Origin: an uncultured Pelagibacteraceae bacterium
GTDB taxonomy: Bacteria; Pseudomonadota; Alphaproteobacteria; Pelagibacterales; Pelagibacteraceae
Direction: 5' to 3'
Length of the DNA: 64,000 nucleotides
Assembly (NCBI GenBank): GCA_902560245.1
Contig: CACELK010000006.1
Span: 1-64,000 of the forward strand
A program made the position numbers and the translations under genes. Positions 19,409 through 29,807 of this stretch are shown here, piece after piece. The notes beneath the pieces are model-generated. The model made no database searches and was not told where the DNA came from. It worked only from the letters and a program-made list of their open reading frames with translations. Positions within the stretch are counted from its first letter, which is position 1. Every line of letters begins with the position of its first letter.

Positions 19409-19872
19409 TAAAAAAAACACTTACACTTATTTTAATTTTACCTTTTTTTATTTTTACAAGTTTAAGAGCCGAATTAATAAAACCTAATAGTAATATTGAA
19501 CCTTATAAAGTAGTTAAAATTCAATTGACTAGCTTAATGAAAAATAATTACCCTAATAAAGATGCTGGCATTAAACAGACTTGGGAATTTGCACATCCTA
19601 ACAATCAAAGGGTTACAGGTCCATTAGATAGGTTTAAAATTATGCTTAAAGGCGACTCATATAAAATGCTTCTAAATCATTTAGACCATAAGATAGTTGC
19701 TGTTAAGATAACTAATGGAGTTGCTGATTATGAAGTTACGGTATTAGATATTGAAAAAAAGTACTATAAATTCAATTGGAGGGTAGAAAAATATATATTA
19801 GATGGTGAACTTAAAGATTGTTGGCTAACAACAATGGTTTCGCAACCAATACCCTTAGGCTCATCTATTTAA
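19405..19872 (+). CDS. Secreted DUF4864-like protein
   Basis: 155 aa with signal peptide; TWEFAHPNNQRVTGPLDRFKIML. Confidence 0.55.
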   Translation: MIKKTLTLILILPFFIFTSLRAELIKPNSNIEPYKVVKIQLTSLMKNNYPNKDAGIKQTWEFAHPNNQRVTGPLDRFKIMLKGDSYKMLLNHLDHKIVAVKITNGVADYEVTVLDIEKKYYKFNWRVEKYILDGELKDCWLTTMVSQPIPLGSSI

Positions 19873-19925
19873 TAAGGACAAAATTAATGTTTAATTATTT
19901 ATAAAATCTAGTAGGAATCTTCTTC

Positions 19926-22358
19926 ATGAAATCTAAAGCAAAAGTTGTCGTTGTTGGCGGTGGAGTAGTTGGGGTAAGTATGCTTTACCACCTGGCTAAA
20001 AAGGGCTGGTCAGATGTTGTTCTAGTTGAAAGAAAAGAATTAACTTCAGGCTCAACTTGGCATGCAGCTGGACTACTTCCATTATTTAATATGAGTTATT
20101 CTGTAGGACAACTCCATCAATATGCAGTAAACTTTTATAAAACTCTAGAGGAAGAGACTGGAAAAAACGTTGGTTTTAGCGTTGTATCAAATATTAGATT
20201 AGCAAGTACAAAAGATAGAATGGATGAGTATCATCAGTATGCTGGTGTTGCTCAAACTATAGGTGTCAAATATAAATTTTTGACTCCAGATCAAGTAAAG
20301 GAGATTTGGCCTTTATGTAACACTTCAGATTTAATTGGTGCTATTCAACATCCCGAGGATGGTTATATTCAGCCAGCAGATTTAACACAAGCACTTGCAA
20401 CAGGCGCTAGAAACAGAGGTGCAGAAATTTATAGAAACACAACGGTAGTTGGAATTAAACAAACAAAAAATGGCTGGGTAGTCGAAACTGATAAAGGAAC
20501 AATAGAATGTGAACACGTTGTTTCTTGTTCAGGTAACTTTGCAAGACAAACAGGAAAAATGGTTGGACTTGAAATACCAGTTATACCAGTTGAGCATCAA
20601 TACATTGTAACCGAGCCTCATCCTGAAATTCAAAAAAGAAAAAAAGAAGGTCTTCCAGAAATGGGAGTGTTAAGAGATAGTGATAGTCGTTGGTACATGA
20701 GAGAGGAAGCTGGAGGTTTAATTCTTGGACCTTATGAAGATGGTGCGCCTTGTTGTTATGTAGATGGACCTTCAAAAGATTCAGAATATGAATTATTCCA
20801 AGAAGATTTAGAAAGGCTTGCGCCCCATATTGAAGGTGCAATACATCGTGTTCCTGCTTTTGGAGAAGTTGGGGTAAAAAAAGTTTACAATGGAGCTATT
20901 TGTTATACTCCAGATGGTAATCCTATTGTTGGCCCTGCTTGGGGTTTAAAAAACTTTTGGATAAATGAAGGTCACAGTTTTGGAATTACTGCCGCTGGAG
21001 GAGCTGGATGGCAGTTAGCAGAATGGATTATAGATGGAGAACCAACTGTAGATATGCTTGGTGTAGAACCAAGAAGATATGGAGACTATTGTTCTAAATC
21101 ATATTTAAAAGAAAAAAATGAAGAGGCTTACAGAAATGTTTTTATTATTCACTATCCTGATGAAGAAAGAGAGGCCGCAAGACCATTAAGACAGGCTCCT
21201 TGTTATGATAGACTTAAAAAATTAGGAGCAGTGTTTGGACAAAAGTTTGGTTGGGAAAGAGCCAATTTTTTTGCGACAGATGGTATGGAGCAAAAAGATG
21301 ACTGGTCTTTTAGAAGATCTAAGTGGTTTGAAGCAGTTAAAAAAGAATGTAAAAATGTTAAAGAAAATGTTGGTGTTTTAGATATGACTGCATTTGCAAA
21401 ATGCAGAATTAAAGGACCAAAAGCTGAAGAATTTTTGGACTATCTAGTTGCAAACAAAATTCCAAAAAAAATTGGTAGAGTTAATTTATGTCATGCTCTT
21501 AATACAAAAGGGGGTGTCCACTCTGAATTTACCATTATGAAAGAAGCAGAAGATAGTTTTTATTTAGTTTCTGCTGGAGCTTTTCAAAGATTGGATCATG
21601 ATTGGATAAAAAAATGGATACCAAAAGATGGTTCGGTACAATTTGAAAATATAACTAATTCAGTTGGCGTATTAGTTGTGGCTGGCCCGAAAGCAAGAGA
21701 GTTAATGCAAAAAGTTTCTAAAGATGATTTTTCTAATGAAAATTTTAAATGGTTAAGTTCTAAAAAGGTTGATATTGGCTATGCACCATGTACTGCTATA
21801 AGAGTTAACTTTGTAGGAGAACTTGGATGGGAACTTCATCATCCTCTTGAATATCAAAATCATATATTTGATAAGTTAATGGAACACGGAAAAGAGCTTG
21901 GCTTAAAACCATTCGGCATAAGAGCGATGAACAGTTTAAGAGTTGAAAAATCTTACAAGCTTGTTGGTACAGAATTATCTATTGAATATTCACCTTATGA
22001 GTCTGGACTAGATAGATTTATACACCCTAATAAAGGAAATTTTATAGGCTTAGAGGCACTAAATAAATGGAGAGAAAAAGGCTTTAAAAATAAATTGGTT
22101 ACAATGGAGGTGCACAATGTAACTGATGCCGATGTATTAGGAAATAATCCTATTTATGAAAATGGAAAAGTTGTTGGAAGAGCAACAGGGGGAGATTTCG
22201 GTTTCAGATTAAATAAATCTATTGCACTTGGAATGGTTAAGCCCGAGATTGCGACAACTGGTCAGAAATTAAAAATTGATATTTTAGGTAAAATGCATGA
22301 CGCTACAATTTTGGACGAAAGTCCTTACGATTCAGAAAATAAATTGTTAAGAGCATAA
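19926..22358 (+). CDS. Second sarcosine/dimethylglycine dehydrogenase-like FAD protein
   Basis: 810 aa; [34 protein letters not shown]-terminal GcvT domain ([12 protein letters not shown]). Confidence 0.88.
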   Translation: MKSKAKVVVVGGGVVGVSMLYHLAKKGWSDVVLVERKELTSGSTWHAAGLLPLFNMSYSVGQLHQYAVNFYKTLEEETGKNVGFSVVSNIRLASTKDRMDEYHQYAGVAQTIGVKYKFLTPDQVKEIWPLCNTSDLIGAIQHPEDGYIQPADLTQALATGARNRGAEIYRNTTVVGIKQTKNGWVVETDKGTIECEHVVSCSGNFARQTGKMVGLEIPVIPVEHQYIVTEPHPEIQKRKKEGLPEMGVLRDSDSRWYMREEAGGLILGPYEDGAPCCYVDGPSKDSEYELFQEDLERLAPHIEGAIHRVPAFGEVGVKKVYNGAICYTPDGNPIVGPAWGLKNFWINEGHSFGITAAGGAGWQLAEWIIDGEPTVDMLGVEPRRYGDYCSKSYLKEKNEEAYRNVFIIHYPDEEREAARPLRQAPCYDRLKKLGAVFGQKFGWERANFFATDGMEQKDDWSFRRSKWFEAVKKECKNVKENVGVLDMTAFAKCRIKGPKAEEFLDYLVANKIPKKIGRVNLCHALNTKGGVHSEFTIMKEAEDSFYLVSAGAFQRLDHDWIKKWIPKDGSVQFENITNSVGVLVVAGPKARELMQKVSKDDFSNENFKWLSSKKVDIGYAPCTAIRVNFVGELGWELHHPLEYQNHIFDKLMEHGKELGLKPFGIRAMNSLRVEKSYKLVGTELSIEYSPYESGLDRFIHPNKGNFIGLEALNKWREKGFKNKLVTMEVHNVTDADVLGNNPIYENGKVVGRATGGDFGFRLNKSIALGMVKPEIATTGQKLKIDILGKMHDATILDESPYDSENKLLRA

Positions 22359-23107
22359 TGAAAATATTAGTCGCAGTCAAAAGAGTTATAGATTACAACG
22401 TTCAGATAAGAGTTAAAGAGGACGGCACAGGTGTAGTTACTGACAATGTCAAGATGTCTACAAATCCTCCAGATGATAATGCAGTTGAAGAAGCTGTTAA
22501 AATTAAAGAGGCTGGCAAGGCTAAAGAGATTGTTGCAGTTACGGTAGGTGAAGATAAAGCTCAAGAAACAGTAAGAAAAGCACTAGCAGTGGGAGCTGAC
22601 AGAGGCATTCATGTAAAAGTTGAGGGAACAATTGAACCTTTAGCAGTCTCAAAAGTTTTACAAAAAATTGTTGATAAAGAAAAACCAGATTTAGTTTTTA
22701 TGGGCAAACAAGCAATTGATGACGATTGTAATCAAACAGGACAAATGCTAGCAGCATTACTAAACTGGCCTCAAGCAACTTTTGCTTCTAAAATTGAAGT
22801 GAAAGATAAAAGCTTAGAAGTAACAAGAGAAGTAGATGAAGGTCTAGAAACTATTGAAGTAAATATTCCAGCAATAGTTACTTGTGATTTAAGATTAAAT
22901 GAACCTAGATATGCTTCTCTACCAAATATAATGAAAGCAAAAAAAAAGCCCATTGAACAAATTAATGCATCTGATCTAGGCGTGGATACTGGACAAAGAA
23001 TTCAACAAATTAAAGTTGAGGAACCTCCAAAAAGAAAAGCAGGAATTAAAGTTGCTAATGTAGAGGAATTAGTTCAAAAATTAAAAAATGAGGCTAAAGT
23101 AATATAA
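22358..23107 (+). CDS. etfB: Electron transfer flavoprotein beta subunit
   Basis: 249 aa; [52 protein letters not shown]. Confidence 0.95.
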   Translation: MKILVAVKRVIDYNVQIRVKEDGTGVVTDNVKMSTNPPDDNAVEEAVKIKEAGKAKEIVAVTVGEDKAQETVRKALAVGADRGIHVKVEGTIEPLAVSKVLQKIVDKEKPDLVFMGKQAIDDDCNQTGQMLAALLNWPQATFASKIEVKDKSLEVTREVDEGLETIEVNIPAIVTCDLRLNEPRYASLPNIMKAKKKPIEQINASDLGVDTGQRIQQIKVEEPPKRKAGIKVANVEELVQKLKNEAKVI

Positions 23108-24060
23108 TGTCAGTATTGTTAATAGCAGAACATAATAACAAGGAAGTAAAACCTTTTACTTTAAATGCGATCACTGCAGGATCTCAAATTGATCAAGATC
23201 TACACGTTCTAGTTATAGGAAATAAAGCAGATGAGGTTTCTAAATCAATCGCGCAAGTACCCAATGTTAAAAAAGTTATACAAATAGATCATGAAATCTA
23301 TGAAAATTATTTACCTGAAAATTTTTCACCAGTAATAATTAAACAAGCTGAAAATTATTCTCATATTGTTTGTTCTGCTAATACATTTGGTAAAAACTTA
23401 ATGCCAAGAGTGGCAGCATTATTGGATACTTCCCAAGTAAGCGATATTATTAAAGTAATTTCACCAGATACTTTTTTACGACCAATTTACGCTGGCAATG
23501 CATTTGCAACTGTTAAAAGCACAGATAAAAAAAAATGTGTTACAATTAGACCAACCTCATTTGATCCAGCAGCTACCTCTGGAGGGTCAGCTGAAATTAT
23601 AAAAGCAGAAGCAAGTGATGCCACAACACTCACTAAATTTATAAAGAGAGAAGAAGTTAAATCTGATAGACCAGAACTAGGTACTGCAAGAGTAGTAATC
23701 TCTGGAGGAAGAGGAATGCAAAGTGGTGATAATTTTAAATTAATCACTGCTATTGCAGATAAATTAAATGCAGCAATTGGAGCCTCTAGAGCAGCAGTTG
23801 ATGCCGGATATATTACCAATGACCATCAGGTTGGACAAACAGGAAAAGTAGTTGTTCCGGATTTATATATTGCAGTAGGTATATCTGGGGCGATTCAACA
23901 CTTAGCAGGCATGAAAGAGAGTAAAGTTATTGTCGCAATCAATAAAGACGGAGAAGCTCCAATATTTAGTGTTGCAGATTATGGTTTAGAAGCAGATCTT
24001 TTTGAGGCTCTTCCACAGTTTCTTGAAGAGTTGAACAAATTAAACACTATACAAAAATAA
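23107..24060 (+). CDS. etfA: Electron transfer flavoprotein alpha subunit
   Basis: 317 aa; GAAIGASRAAVDAGYITNDHQVGQTGKVVVPDLYIAVGISGAIQH-type FAD domain. Confidence 0.95.
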   Translation: MSVLLIAEHNNKEVKPFTLNAITAGSQIDQDLHVLVIGNKADEVSKSIAQVPNVKKVIQIDHEIYENYLPENFSPVIIKQAENYSHIVCSANTFGKNLMPRVAALLDTSQVSDIIKVISPDTFLRPIYAGNAFATVKSTDKKKCVTIRPTSFDPAATSGGSAEIIKAEASDATTLTKFIKREEVKSDRPELGTARVVISGGRGMQSGDNFKLITAIADKLNAAIGASRAAVDAGYITNDHQVGQTGKVVVPDLYIAVGISGAIQHLAGMKESKVIVAINKDGEAPIFSVADYGLEADLFEALPQFLEELNKLNTIQK

Positions 24061-24084
24061 CAAATACTGTAAAAAAATAACATT

Positions 24085-25707
24085 ATGTCCAATCGGGAAG
24101 TAATGGAATATGATGTTGTAATTGTGGGTGGTGGACCATCTGGATTATCGACTGCTATAAAACTGAAACAATTAAAATCAGATTTAAATGTATGTTTATT
24201 AGAAAAAGCATCTGAAATTGGTGCACACATTTTGTCAGGTAACGTTTTTGAAACTAGAGCATTAGATGAGTTATTGCCAAATTGGAAAGAATTAAATAGC
24301 CCAATTAAAACAAAAGTTTCAAAGGAAAAATTTTTATTTTTAGGAAAAAAAAATTCATTGAGCTGGCCAACATGGCTTTTACCTAAGGTTCAACATAATA
24401 AAAATAATTATATTATAAGTCTTGCAAATCTATGTAGATGGTTAGCTGAGCAAGCAGAGTCTTTAGGCGTAGAAATTTTTCCAGGTTTTCCTGCAAGTGA
24501 AGTTTTATACAATGACGATGGATCGGTAAAAGGAATTGCTACCCAAGATATGGGTTTGGATAAAGAAGGAAACAAAAAAGACAGTTTTGAGCCTGGAATG
24601 GAACTGCATGCAAAAGTTACTGTTTTTGCAGAAGGATGCAGAGGACACTTAGGAAAACAATTAATAAAAAAATTTGAATTAGATAAAGGAAAAAATCCTC
24701 AACAATATGGAATTGGATTTAAAGAAATTTGGGAGATAAATGAAAAAAATCATGAAGAGGGTCTGGTAATGCATACAGCTGGTTGGCCATTAGATAGCAA
24801 AACATATGGTGGAAGTTTTTTGTATCATGCAGAAAATAAACAAATTTTTTTAGGATATGTGATTGGTTTAGATTATCAAAATCCTCACCTTTCTCCTTTT
24901 GATGAGTTCCAAAGATTTAAAACACATCCAGCTATAAAAAAAATAATTGAAGGTGGAAAAAGAATTTCTTATGGAGCAAGAGCTTTAATTGAAGGTGGTT
25001 TACAAAGTTTACCAAAAATGTTTATGCCAGGTGCGCTGCTTGTTGGATGTGACGCTGGAACATTAAATATGCCAAAAATTAAAGGCTCACATACCGCAAT
25101 GAAAAGTGGAATGATTGCTGCTGAAACTATATTTGAACATTTGGAACAACAGAAAGATTTATCTGTTTACGAAGAAAAATTTAATAAAAGCTGGGTATAT
25201 AAAGAGCTTCATGCAGCAAGGAATGTAAAACCTAGTTTTAGCTGGGGATTAATTTTAGGAATTTTATTCACTGGGATAGACCAAATACTTTTTAGAGGAA
25301 AATTGCCTTTCACTTTAAAACATAAACATGCTGATCACGAAACTTTAAAACTTGCCAAAGATATGCCTAAAATAGAATATCCAAAACCTGACAATGTAAT
25401 TACATTTGATAAAACAAGCTCAGTTTATTTAACCGGAACTAATCACGCTGATAACCAGCCAGTTCATTTAAAGTTAAAAAACCCAGATTTACCAATAAGT
25501 TTTACTCTTGATAAATTTGATGAACCTGCACAGAGATATTGTCCGGTTGGAGTTTATGAAGTTCAAACAGAAAATAATGTAAAAAAATTTGTTATAAACT
25601 CTCAAAACTGTATTCATTGTAAAACTTGTGATATTAAAGAACCATCTCAAAATATAAACTGGGTAACACCAGAAGGTGGGGGTGGACCTAAATATGGCAA
25701 TATGTAA
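24085..25707 (+). CDS. Electron transfer flavoprotein-ubiquinone oxidoreductase
   Basis: 540 aa; VVIVGGGPSGLSTAIKLKQL, C-terminal FeS INSQNCIHCKTCDIKEPSQNINW. Confidence 0.94.
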   Translation: MSNREVMEYDVVIVGGGPSGLSTAIKLKQLKSDLNVCLLEKASEIGAHILSGNVFETRALDELLPNWKELNSPIKTKVSKEKFLFLGKKNSLSWPTWLLPKVQHNKNNYIISLANLCRWLAEQAESLGVEIFPGFPASEVLYNDDGSVKGIATQDMGLDKEGNKKDSFEPGMELHAKVTVFAEGCRGHLGKQLIKKFELDKGKNPQQYGIGFKEIWEINEKNHEEGLVMHTAGWPLDSKTYGGSFLYHAENKQIFLGYVIGLDYQNPHLSPFDEFQRFKTHPAIKKIIEGGKRISYGARALIEGGLQSLPKMFMPGALLVGCDAGTLNMPKIKGSHTAMKSGMIAAETIFEHLEQQKDLSVYEEKFNKSWVYKELHAARNVKPSFSWGLILGILFTGIDQILFRGKLPFTLKHKHADHETLKLAKDMPKIEYPKPDNVITFDKTSSVYLTGTNHADNQPVHLKLKNPDLPISFTLDKFDEPAQRYCPVGVYEVQTENNVKKFVINSQNCIHCKTCDIKEPSQNINWVTPEGGGGPKYGNM

Positions 25708-26266
25708 AAAAAATTTTTTTACATTTATTTTATTTTTAATTATTACGTCAATACTTACTTCCAATGTATTTGGCGGAGTTAATGATTTAAAAATATCAAA
25801 AAAAAATCTTATTATAATTAAGTATGACATTTTTTTTCTTAAATACCAGCATAGGGTTTTATCTAGGGATTTTAATTTTATGGTTAAATATCAGAACATC
25901 GAACATGATATTGAAATAGATGATTTAGGAAATATAAAAATAAATATTTTTGCTAAAATGGATGTTTTAAGATACACCAAAAAAAAAAAATATAAGCCAA
26001 AGCTAGCCGATTGCAACATAATAAGAAATAAGATATTGTTAAATAAATTGGGATATTCACTTTTTACGCTAAAGAAAAATTATTCTATTTCTGAAAATGA
26101 ATTATTTAGCGCAGTTAAAGAAAAAATTTATAATTTTATAGAATTAAACGATAAGGATATTGATAATTTAATAGATAGCACTGTAATTAACATTACTATT
26201 ATTCATCCAATAAAAAAATTTAATATAAATTGCTCAGGTAAAATTTCGGAATTAGAACTTTCATAA
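25694..26266 (+). CDS. Hypothetical secreted protein
   Basis: Start MAICKKNFFTFILFLIITSILTSNVFGG (signal peptide) preferred over listed 25676 start. Confidence 0.6.
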   Translation: MAICKKNFFTFILFLIITSILTSNVFGGVNDLKISKKNLIIIKYDIFFLKYQHRVLSRDFNFMVKYQNIEHDIEIDDLGNIKINIFAKMDVLRYTKKKKYKPKLADCNIIRNKILLNKLGYSLFTLKKNYSISENELFSAVKEKIYNFIELNDKDIDNLIDSTVINITIIHPIKKFNINCSGKISELELS

Positions 26267-26644
26267 TTAAGAAAGATCTACAGCAAACTTTTTTAATTTT
26301 TCAATTGGGATTATTTTTAGAGTGTTTTCATGTGTTCTTTTTAAATAAATAGAACATCCTTTTCCAGCTTCAATTGCTCTTGACACCCAGCTTGCGCAAA
26401 TACACCACTTATCTCCATCTTTTAAACCAGGAAAGCCAAACTCAGGATGAGGAGTAATTAAATCATTGCCTGCCTCTTTACACCACTCTAAAAATTCTTT
26501 ATTTACTTTTACACAAACTGTATGAAGACCATGGTCGTTTTCGTCTGTATTACAACAACCGTCTCTGTACCATCCCGTCAAAGGATCTAATGAGCATTCT
26601 TCAATATCTCCCCCCAAAACATTTTTTTGTTTAGAGTTTTTCAT
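26267..26644 (-). CDS. DUF2237 family protein
   Basis: 125 aa; LDPLTGWYRDGCCNTDENDHGLHTVC and GDKWCICASWVSRAIEAG. Confidence 0.85.
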   Translation of the reverse strand: MKNSKQKNVLGGDIEECSLDPLTGWYRDGCCNTDENDHGLHTVCVKVNKEFLEWCKEAGNDLITPHPEFGFPGLKDGDKWCICASWVSRAIEAGKGCSIYLKRTHENTLKIIPIEKLKKFAVDLS

Positions 26645-26646
26645 AG

Positions 26647-27114
26647 TTAGATTTTTGTTGGATTTGGTTCGTTTTTATAAACTTTTTCCGGATCAAATGA
26701 TTTTTCTTTTTCTTCAAAATTCATTTCAATTTGTCTAGCATTTACAATTTTTCCAAGTGGTACCGATCTATAAAAACAAGATCTGTATCCTACATGACAA
26801 CTTGAACCTTCACCAATATCGACTGTAATCCATATTGAATCTTGATCATCATCAATTCTTAATTCAACTACTTTTTGAACAAAACCACTTACGTTACCTT
26901 TATGCCAAATTTTCTTTCTAGATCTACTCCAGTAGTGAGCTTCTTTTGTTTCAATTGTTTTCTTTAAAGCTTCAACATTCATGTATCCATGCATTAACAC
27001 TTCTTTAGTGCTGGAACAAACTGTCACAACTGGTATTAATCCATCATTATCAAATTTGGGTGATAATAGCTTTCCTTCCTCTATTTCTTTAATATTTTCT
27101 CTTTTTTTAAACAT
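26647..27114 (-). CDS. hisI: Phosphoribosyl-AMP cyclohydrolase
   Basis: 155 aa; MNVEALKKTIETKEAHYWSRSRKKIWHKGNVSG, CHVGYRSCFYR. Confidence 0.92.
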   Translation of the reverse strand: MFKKRENIKEIEEGKLLSPKFDNDGLIPVVTVCSSTKEVLMHGYMNVEALKKTIETKEAHYWSRSRKKIWHKGNVSGFVQKVVELRIDDDQDSIWITVDIGEGSSCHVGYRSCFYRSVPLGKIVNARQIEMNFEEKEKSFDPEKVYKNEPNPTKI

Positions 27115-27190
27115 ATAAGGTTATTATGTAACATATCCATGGATATATTAAATATTTTAAAAATTAGCATTTATCTGTATAAGAAGCTCG

Positions 27191-27796
27191 ATGAAACTAG
27201 TTAAAGAAATAAATAAACCAATTAACGGTAGCGAGATATCAGACAAAGAAGCAGAAGAGGCATTTGTAAAGATACTAAAATATATTGGCGAAGATCCATC
27301 TAGAGAAGGTTTATTAGAAACTCCAAAAAGAGTTAGAAAAGCATTTAAAGAATATTTTAAAGGATACAGTGAAGATCCTTATAAATTTTTATCTAAAACT
27401 TTTGGAGATGTTGATGGATATAACGATATAGTTATTCAAAAAAATATTTCTGTTCAAAGTCATTGCGAACATCATATGGCGCCTATAATTGGCACTGCTC
27501 ATGTAGCATACATACCCAATCAAAGGGTAGTAGGATTAAGTAAACTAGCTAGAGTTGTAGAGGCCTTTTCAAAAAGACTACAGACTCAAGAGAGACTAAC
27601 AATGCAAATCGCCAAAACCGTAATGGAGGCTTTAGATGCAAAAGGTGTGGCTGTTACAATAGATTCTAACCACATGTGTATGACGATGCGAGGTGTTAAA
27701 AAAGAACAAGCAACAACAGTTACAAATTACTATTTAGGTAAATTCAAAGAAGATCTAAGTTATCAAAATAGATATTTAAGATTTATAAGTAAATAA
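27191..27796 (+). CDS. folE: GTP cyclohydrolase I
   Basis: 201 aa; SVQSHCEHHMAPIIGTAHVAYIPNQRVVGLSKLARVVEAFSKRLQTQERLT. Confidence 0.95.
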   Translation: MKLVKEINKPINGSEISDKEAEEAFVKILKYIGEDPSREGLLETPKRVRKAFKEYFKGYSEDPYKFLSKTFGDVDGYNDIVIQKNISVQSHCEHHMAPIIGTAHVAYIPNQRVVGLSKLARVVEAFSKRLQTQERLTMQIAKTVMEALDAKGVAVTIDSNHMCMTMRGVKKEQATTVTNYYLGKFKEDLSYQNRYLRFISK

Positions 27797-27821
27797 ATTC
27801 CTATATAATAAATCTTAAAAA

Positions 27822-28826
27822 ATGTCAGATAAATTTAAAGCTATAGTCGTTAATCAAGAAGGAGAAAACTTTACAAGAGAAGTAAAGTCTTTAGATAAAA
27901 GTTTTTTAAAACATGGCGATGTATTGGTTAAAGTAGAATATTCAGGTTTAAATTATAAAGATGCACTTATTTTAAAGAATGGTGCAAAATTAGTAAAAGA
28001 ATTTCCACATATACCTGGAATTGACTTTTCGGGAACTGTTGCTGAAAGTCAAAACGATAATTTTAAAGAAGGTGATCAAATAATTTTGACAGGAAGAAGA
28101 GTAGGTGAGATATTTTTTGGAGGATACTCTCAATATGCAAAAGTCAATGGAGACTTTCTGGTAAAAAAACCGGATAATATTTCTACAAGACAGGCAATGA
28201 TTTTAGGCACTGCTGGAATTACAGCGCTTACTTGTGCTTTTACCACAAAACAGGCTAGAGAAGAATTATTGCTTGGTGAAAAAGTTCAAGATGTAATAGT
28301 GACTGGAGCGTCAGGTGGAGTAGGCAGTATTGCAGTAATGATATTAAATAAACTTGGTTGCAATGTAACAGCTGTGACTAGCAAAGAAAGTAATAATAAA
28401 TTTTTAAAAGAAATAGGAGCAAAAAATATTACAAAAACAAGCGATTTAGATAAAGAAGCAAGACCTTTGGACAAAGGCATTTGGGATGGAGCAGTTGATA
28501 CAGTAGGAGGAAATGTATTATCAAAAGTTTTATCACATATTAAACAAAATGGTATTGTTGCAGCTGTTGGTAACGCATCTAGTATTAAACTAAATACAAC
28601 TGTTATGCCTTTTATAATTAGAGGGGTAAAATTATGGGGCATTGACTCTGTTCATACATCAACTAAAAGAAGGCAATTTCTCTGGGGTGAAGCTTCAAAA
28701 TTAATAGATTTTGAATTGCTGGAAAAATCAATAAAAGAGATTAATTTAGAAGAACTTTTAAATATTTTTCCAAAAATGTTAGAGGGCAAAACTTCGGGTA
28801 GATATATTATTAATTTAAATAAATAA
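27822..28826 (+). CDS. acuI: AcuI/YhdH-type acryloyl-CoA reductase/quinone oxidoreductase
   Basis: 334 aa; YSGLNYKDALILKNG, PHIPGIDFSGTV, VTGASGGVGSIAVMILNKLG, WGIDSVHTS. Confidence 0.78.
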   Translation: MSDKFKAIVVNQEGENFTREVKSLDKSFLKHGDVLVKVEYSGLNYKDALILKNGAKLVKEFPHIPGIDFSGTVAESQNDNFKEGDQIILTGRRVGEIFFGGYSQYAKVNGDFLVKKPDNISTRQAMILGTAGITALTCAFTTKQAREELLLGEKVQDVIVTGASGGVGSIAVMILNKLGCNVTAVTSKESNNKFLKEIGAKNITKTSDLDKEARPLDKGIWDGAVDTVGGNVLSKVLSHIKQNGIVAAVGNASSIKLNTTVMPFIIRGVKLWGIDSVHTSTKRRQFLWGEASKLIDFELLEKSIKEINLEELLNIFPKMLEGKTSGRYIINLNK

Positions 28827-29716
28827 TGGATTGGGATAAGCTTAAAATTTTTCACGCTGTTGCTGAGGCGGGAAGTTTTACAAGCGCGACAGTTATACTT
28901 AATTTGAGCCAATCGGCAATAAGCAGACAAATTCAATCTTTAGAGGAGGATTTAAAAGTAAAATTATTTGAGAGACATGCAAGAGGTTTAACTTTAACTG
29001 AAAATGGAGAATATGTTTATAAGACTGCACATGAAGTAATTTCAAAATTGAAGGAGGTAGAAACATCCTTGGGTGATCAAAAAAGCAAACCTTCTGGTAA
29101 ACTTACAATAACTACTGTTCGAAGCTTTGGAACACACTGGTTAACACCTAGAATTCAAGAGTTTATGAAAATAAATCCAGAAATAGAAATTGAATTAATT
29201 TTTGATGACAAAGAGCTTGATTTAAGCACAAGACAAGCGGATATAGGTATTTTCATGCGAAGACCAAAGCAGCTTAACTATATACAAAGAAAATTAATGG
29301 ATATTAACTACCACATCTATGGTTCAAGCAAATATCTTGAGGAAAATGGTATGCCGAAAACCATAAATGATTTAAACAGTCATAAATTTATATCTTTTGG
29401 TAAAGGTGCTCCATCCCCTGTTTATAATCCAGATTGGGCCTTAAAGATTGGTACTAAGGATAACAAAAAGAGAAAGTCTATCATGAAAGTAAATAGTGTT
29501 ATGGGTCTTTTATTAGCCGTTGAAAGTGGAGTGGGATTAGCTGCTTTACCTGACTATTTAGTTTTTCAATCAAGAAACCTAATAAAGGTTGTCCCTAAAG
29601 CAGAGGGCCCTGTAACAGAAGCACATTTTGTGTACCCTCAATCAATGAAAAATGTAGCTAGAGTTCAAGCATTTAGGAACTTTTTGTATAGCAAGATATC
29701 TGAGTGGAAATTCTAG
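28826..29716 (+). CDS. LysR-family transcriptional regulator
   Basis: 296 aa; AEAGSFTSATVILNLSQSAISRQIQSLEEDLKVKLFERHARGLTLT. Confidence 0.93.
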   Translation: MDWDKLKIFHAVAEAGSFTSATVILNLSQSAISRQIQSLEEDLKVKLFERHARGLTLTENGEYVYKTAHEVISKLKEVETSLGDQKSKPSGKLTITTVRSFGTHWLTPRIQEFMKINPEIEIELIFDDKELDLSTRQADIGIFMRRPKQLNYIQRKLMDINYHIYGSSKYLEENGMPKTINDLNSHKFISFGKGAPSPVYNPDWALKIGTKDNKKRKSIMKVNSVMGLLLAVESGVGLAALPDYLVFQSRNLIKVVPKAEGPVTEAHFVYPQSMKNVARVQAFRNFLYSKISEWKF

Positions 29717-29737
29717 TACTGCGTCAATCTGTGCGAT

Positions 29738-29778
29738 TGATAATCATTATCATTGAGAATAATTCTCATTCTCATTAA
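29738..29778 (+). promoter_or_regulatory. Fur-box-like operator
   Basis: tgataatcattatcattgagaataattctcattctcattaa matches the GATAATGATAATCATTATC-type hexamer array, upstream of the iron ABC operon. Confidence 0.8.
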
Positions 29779-29807
29779 AAAATGTTCAATAAATATAGAG
29801 GATAATA

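Noticed and set aside
23487-23819. 110-aa minus-strand ORF inside etfA
   Set aside because: Antisense shadow of a conserved gene.
28286-28642. 118-aa minus-strand ORF inside acuI-like gene
   Set aside because: Antisense shadow of a conserved gene.
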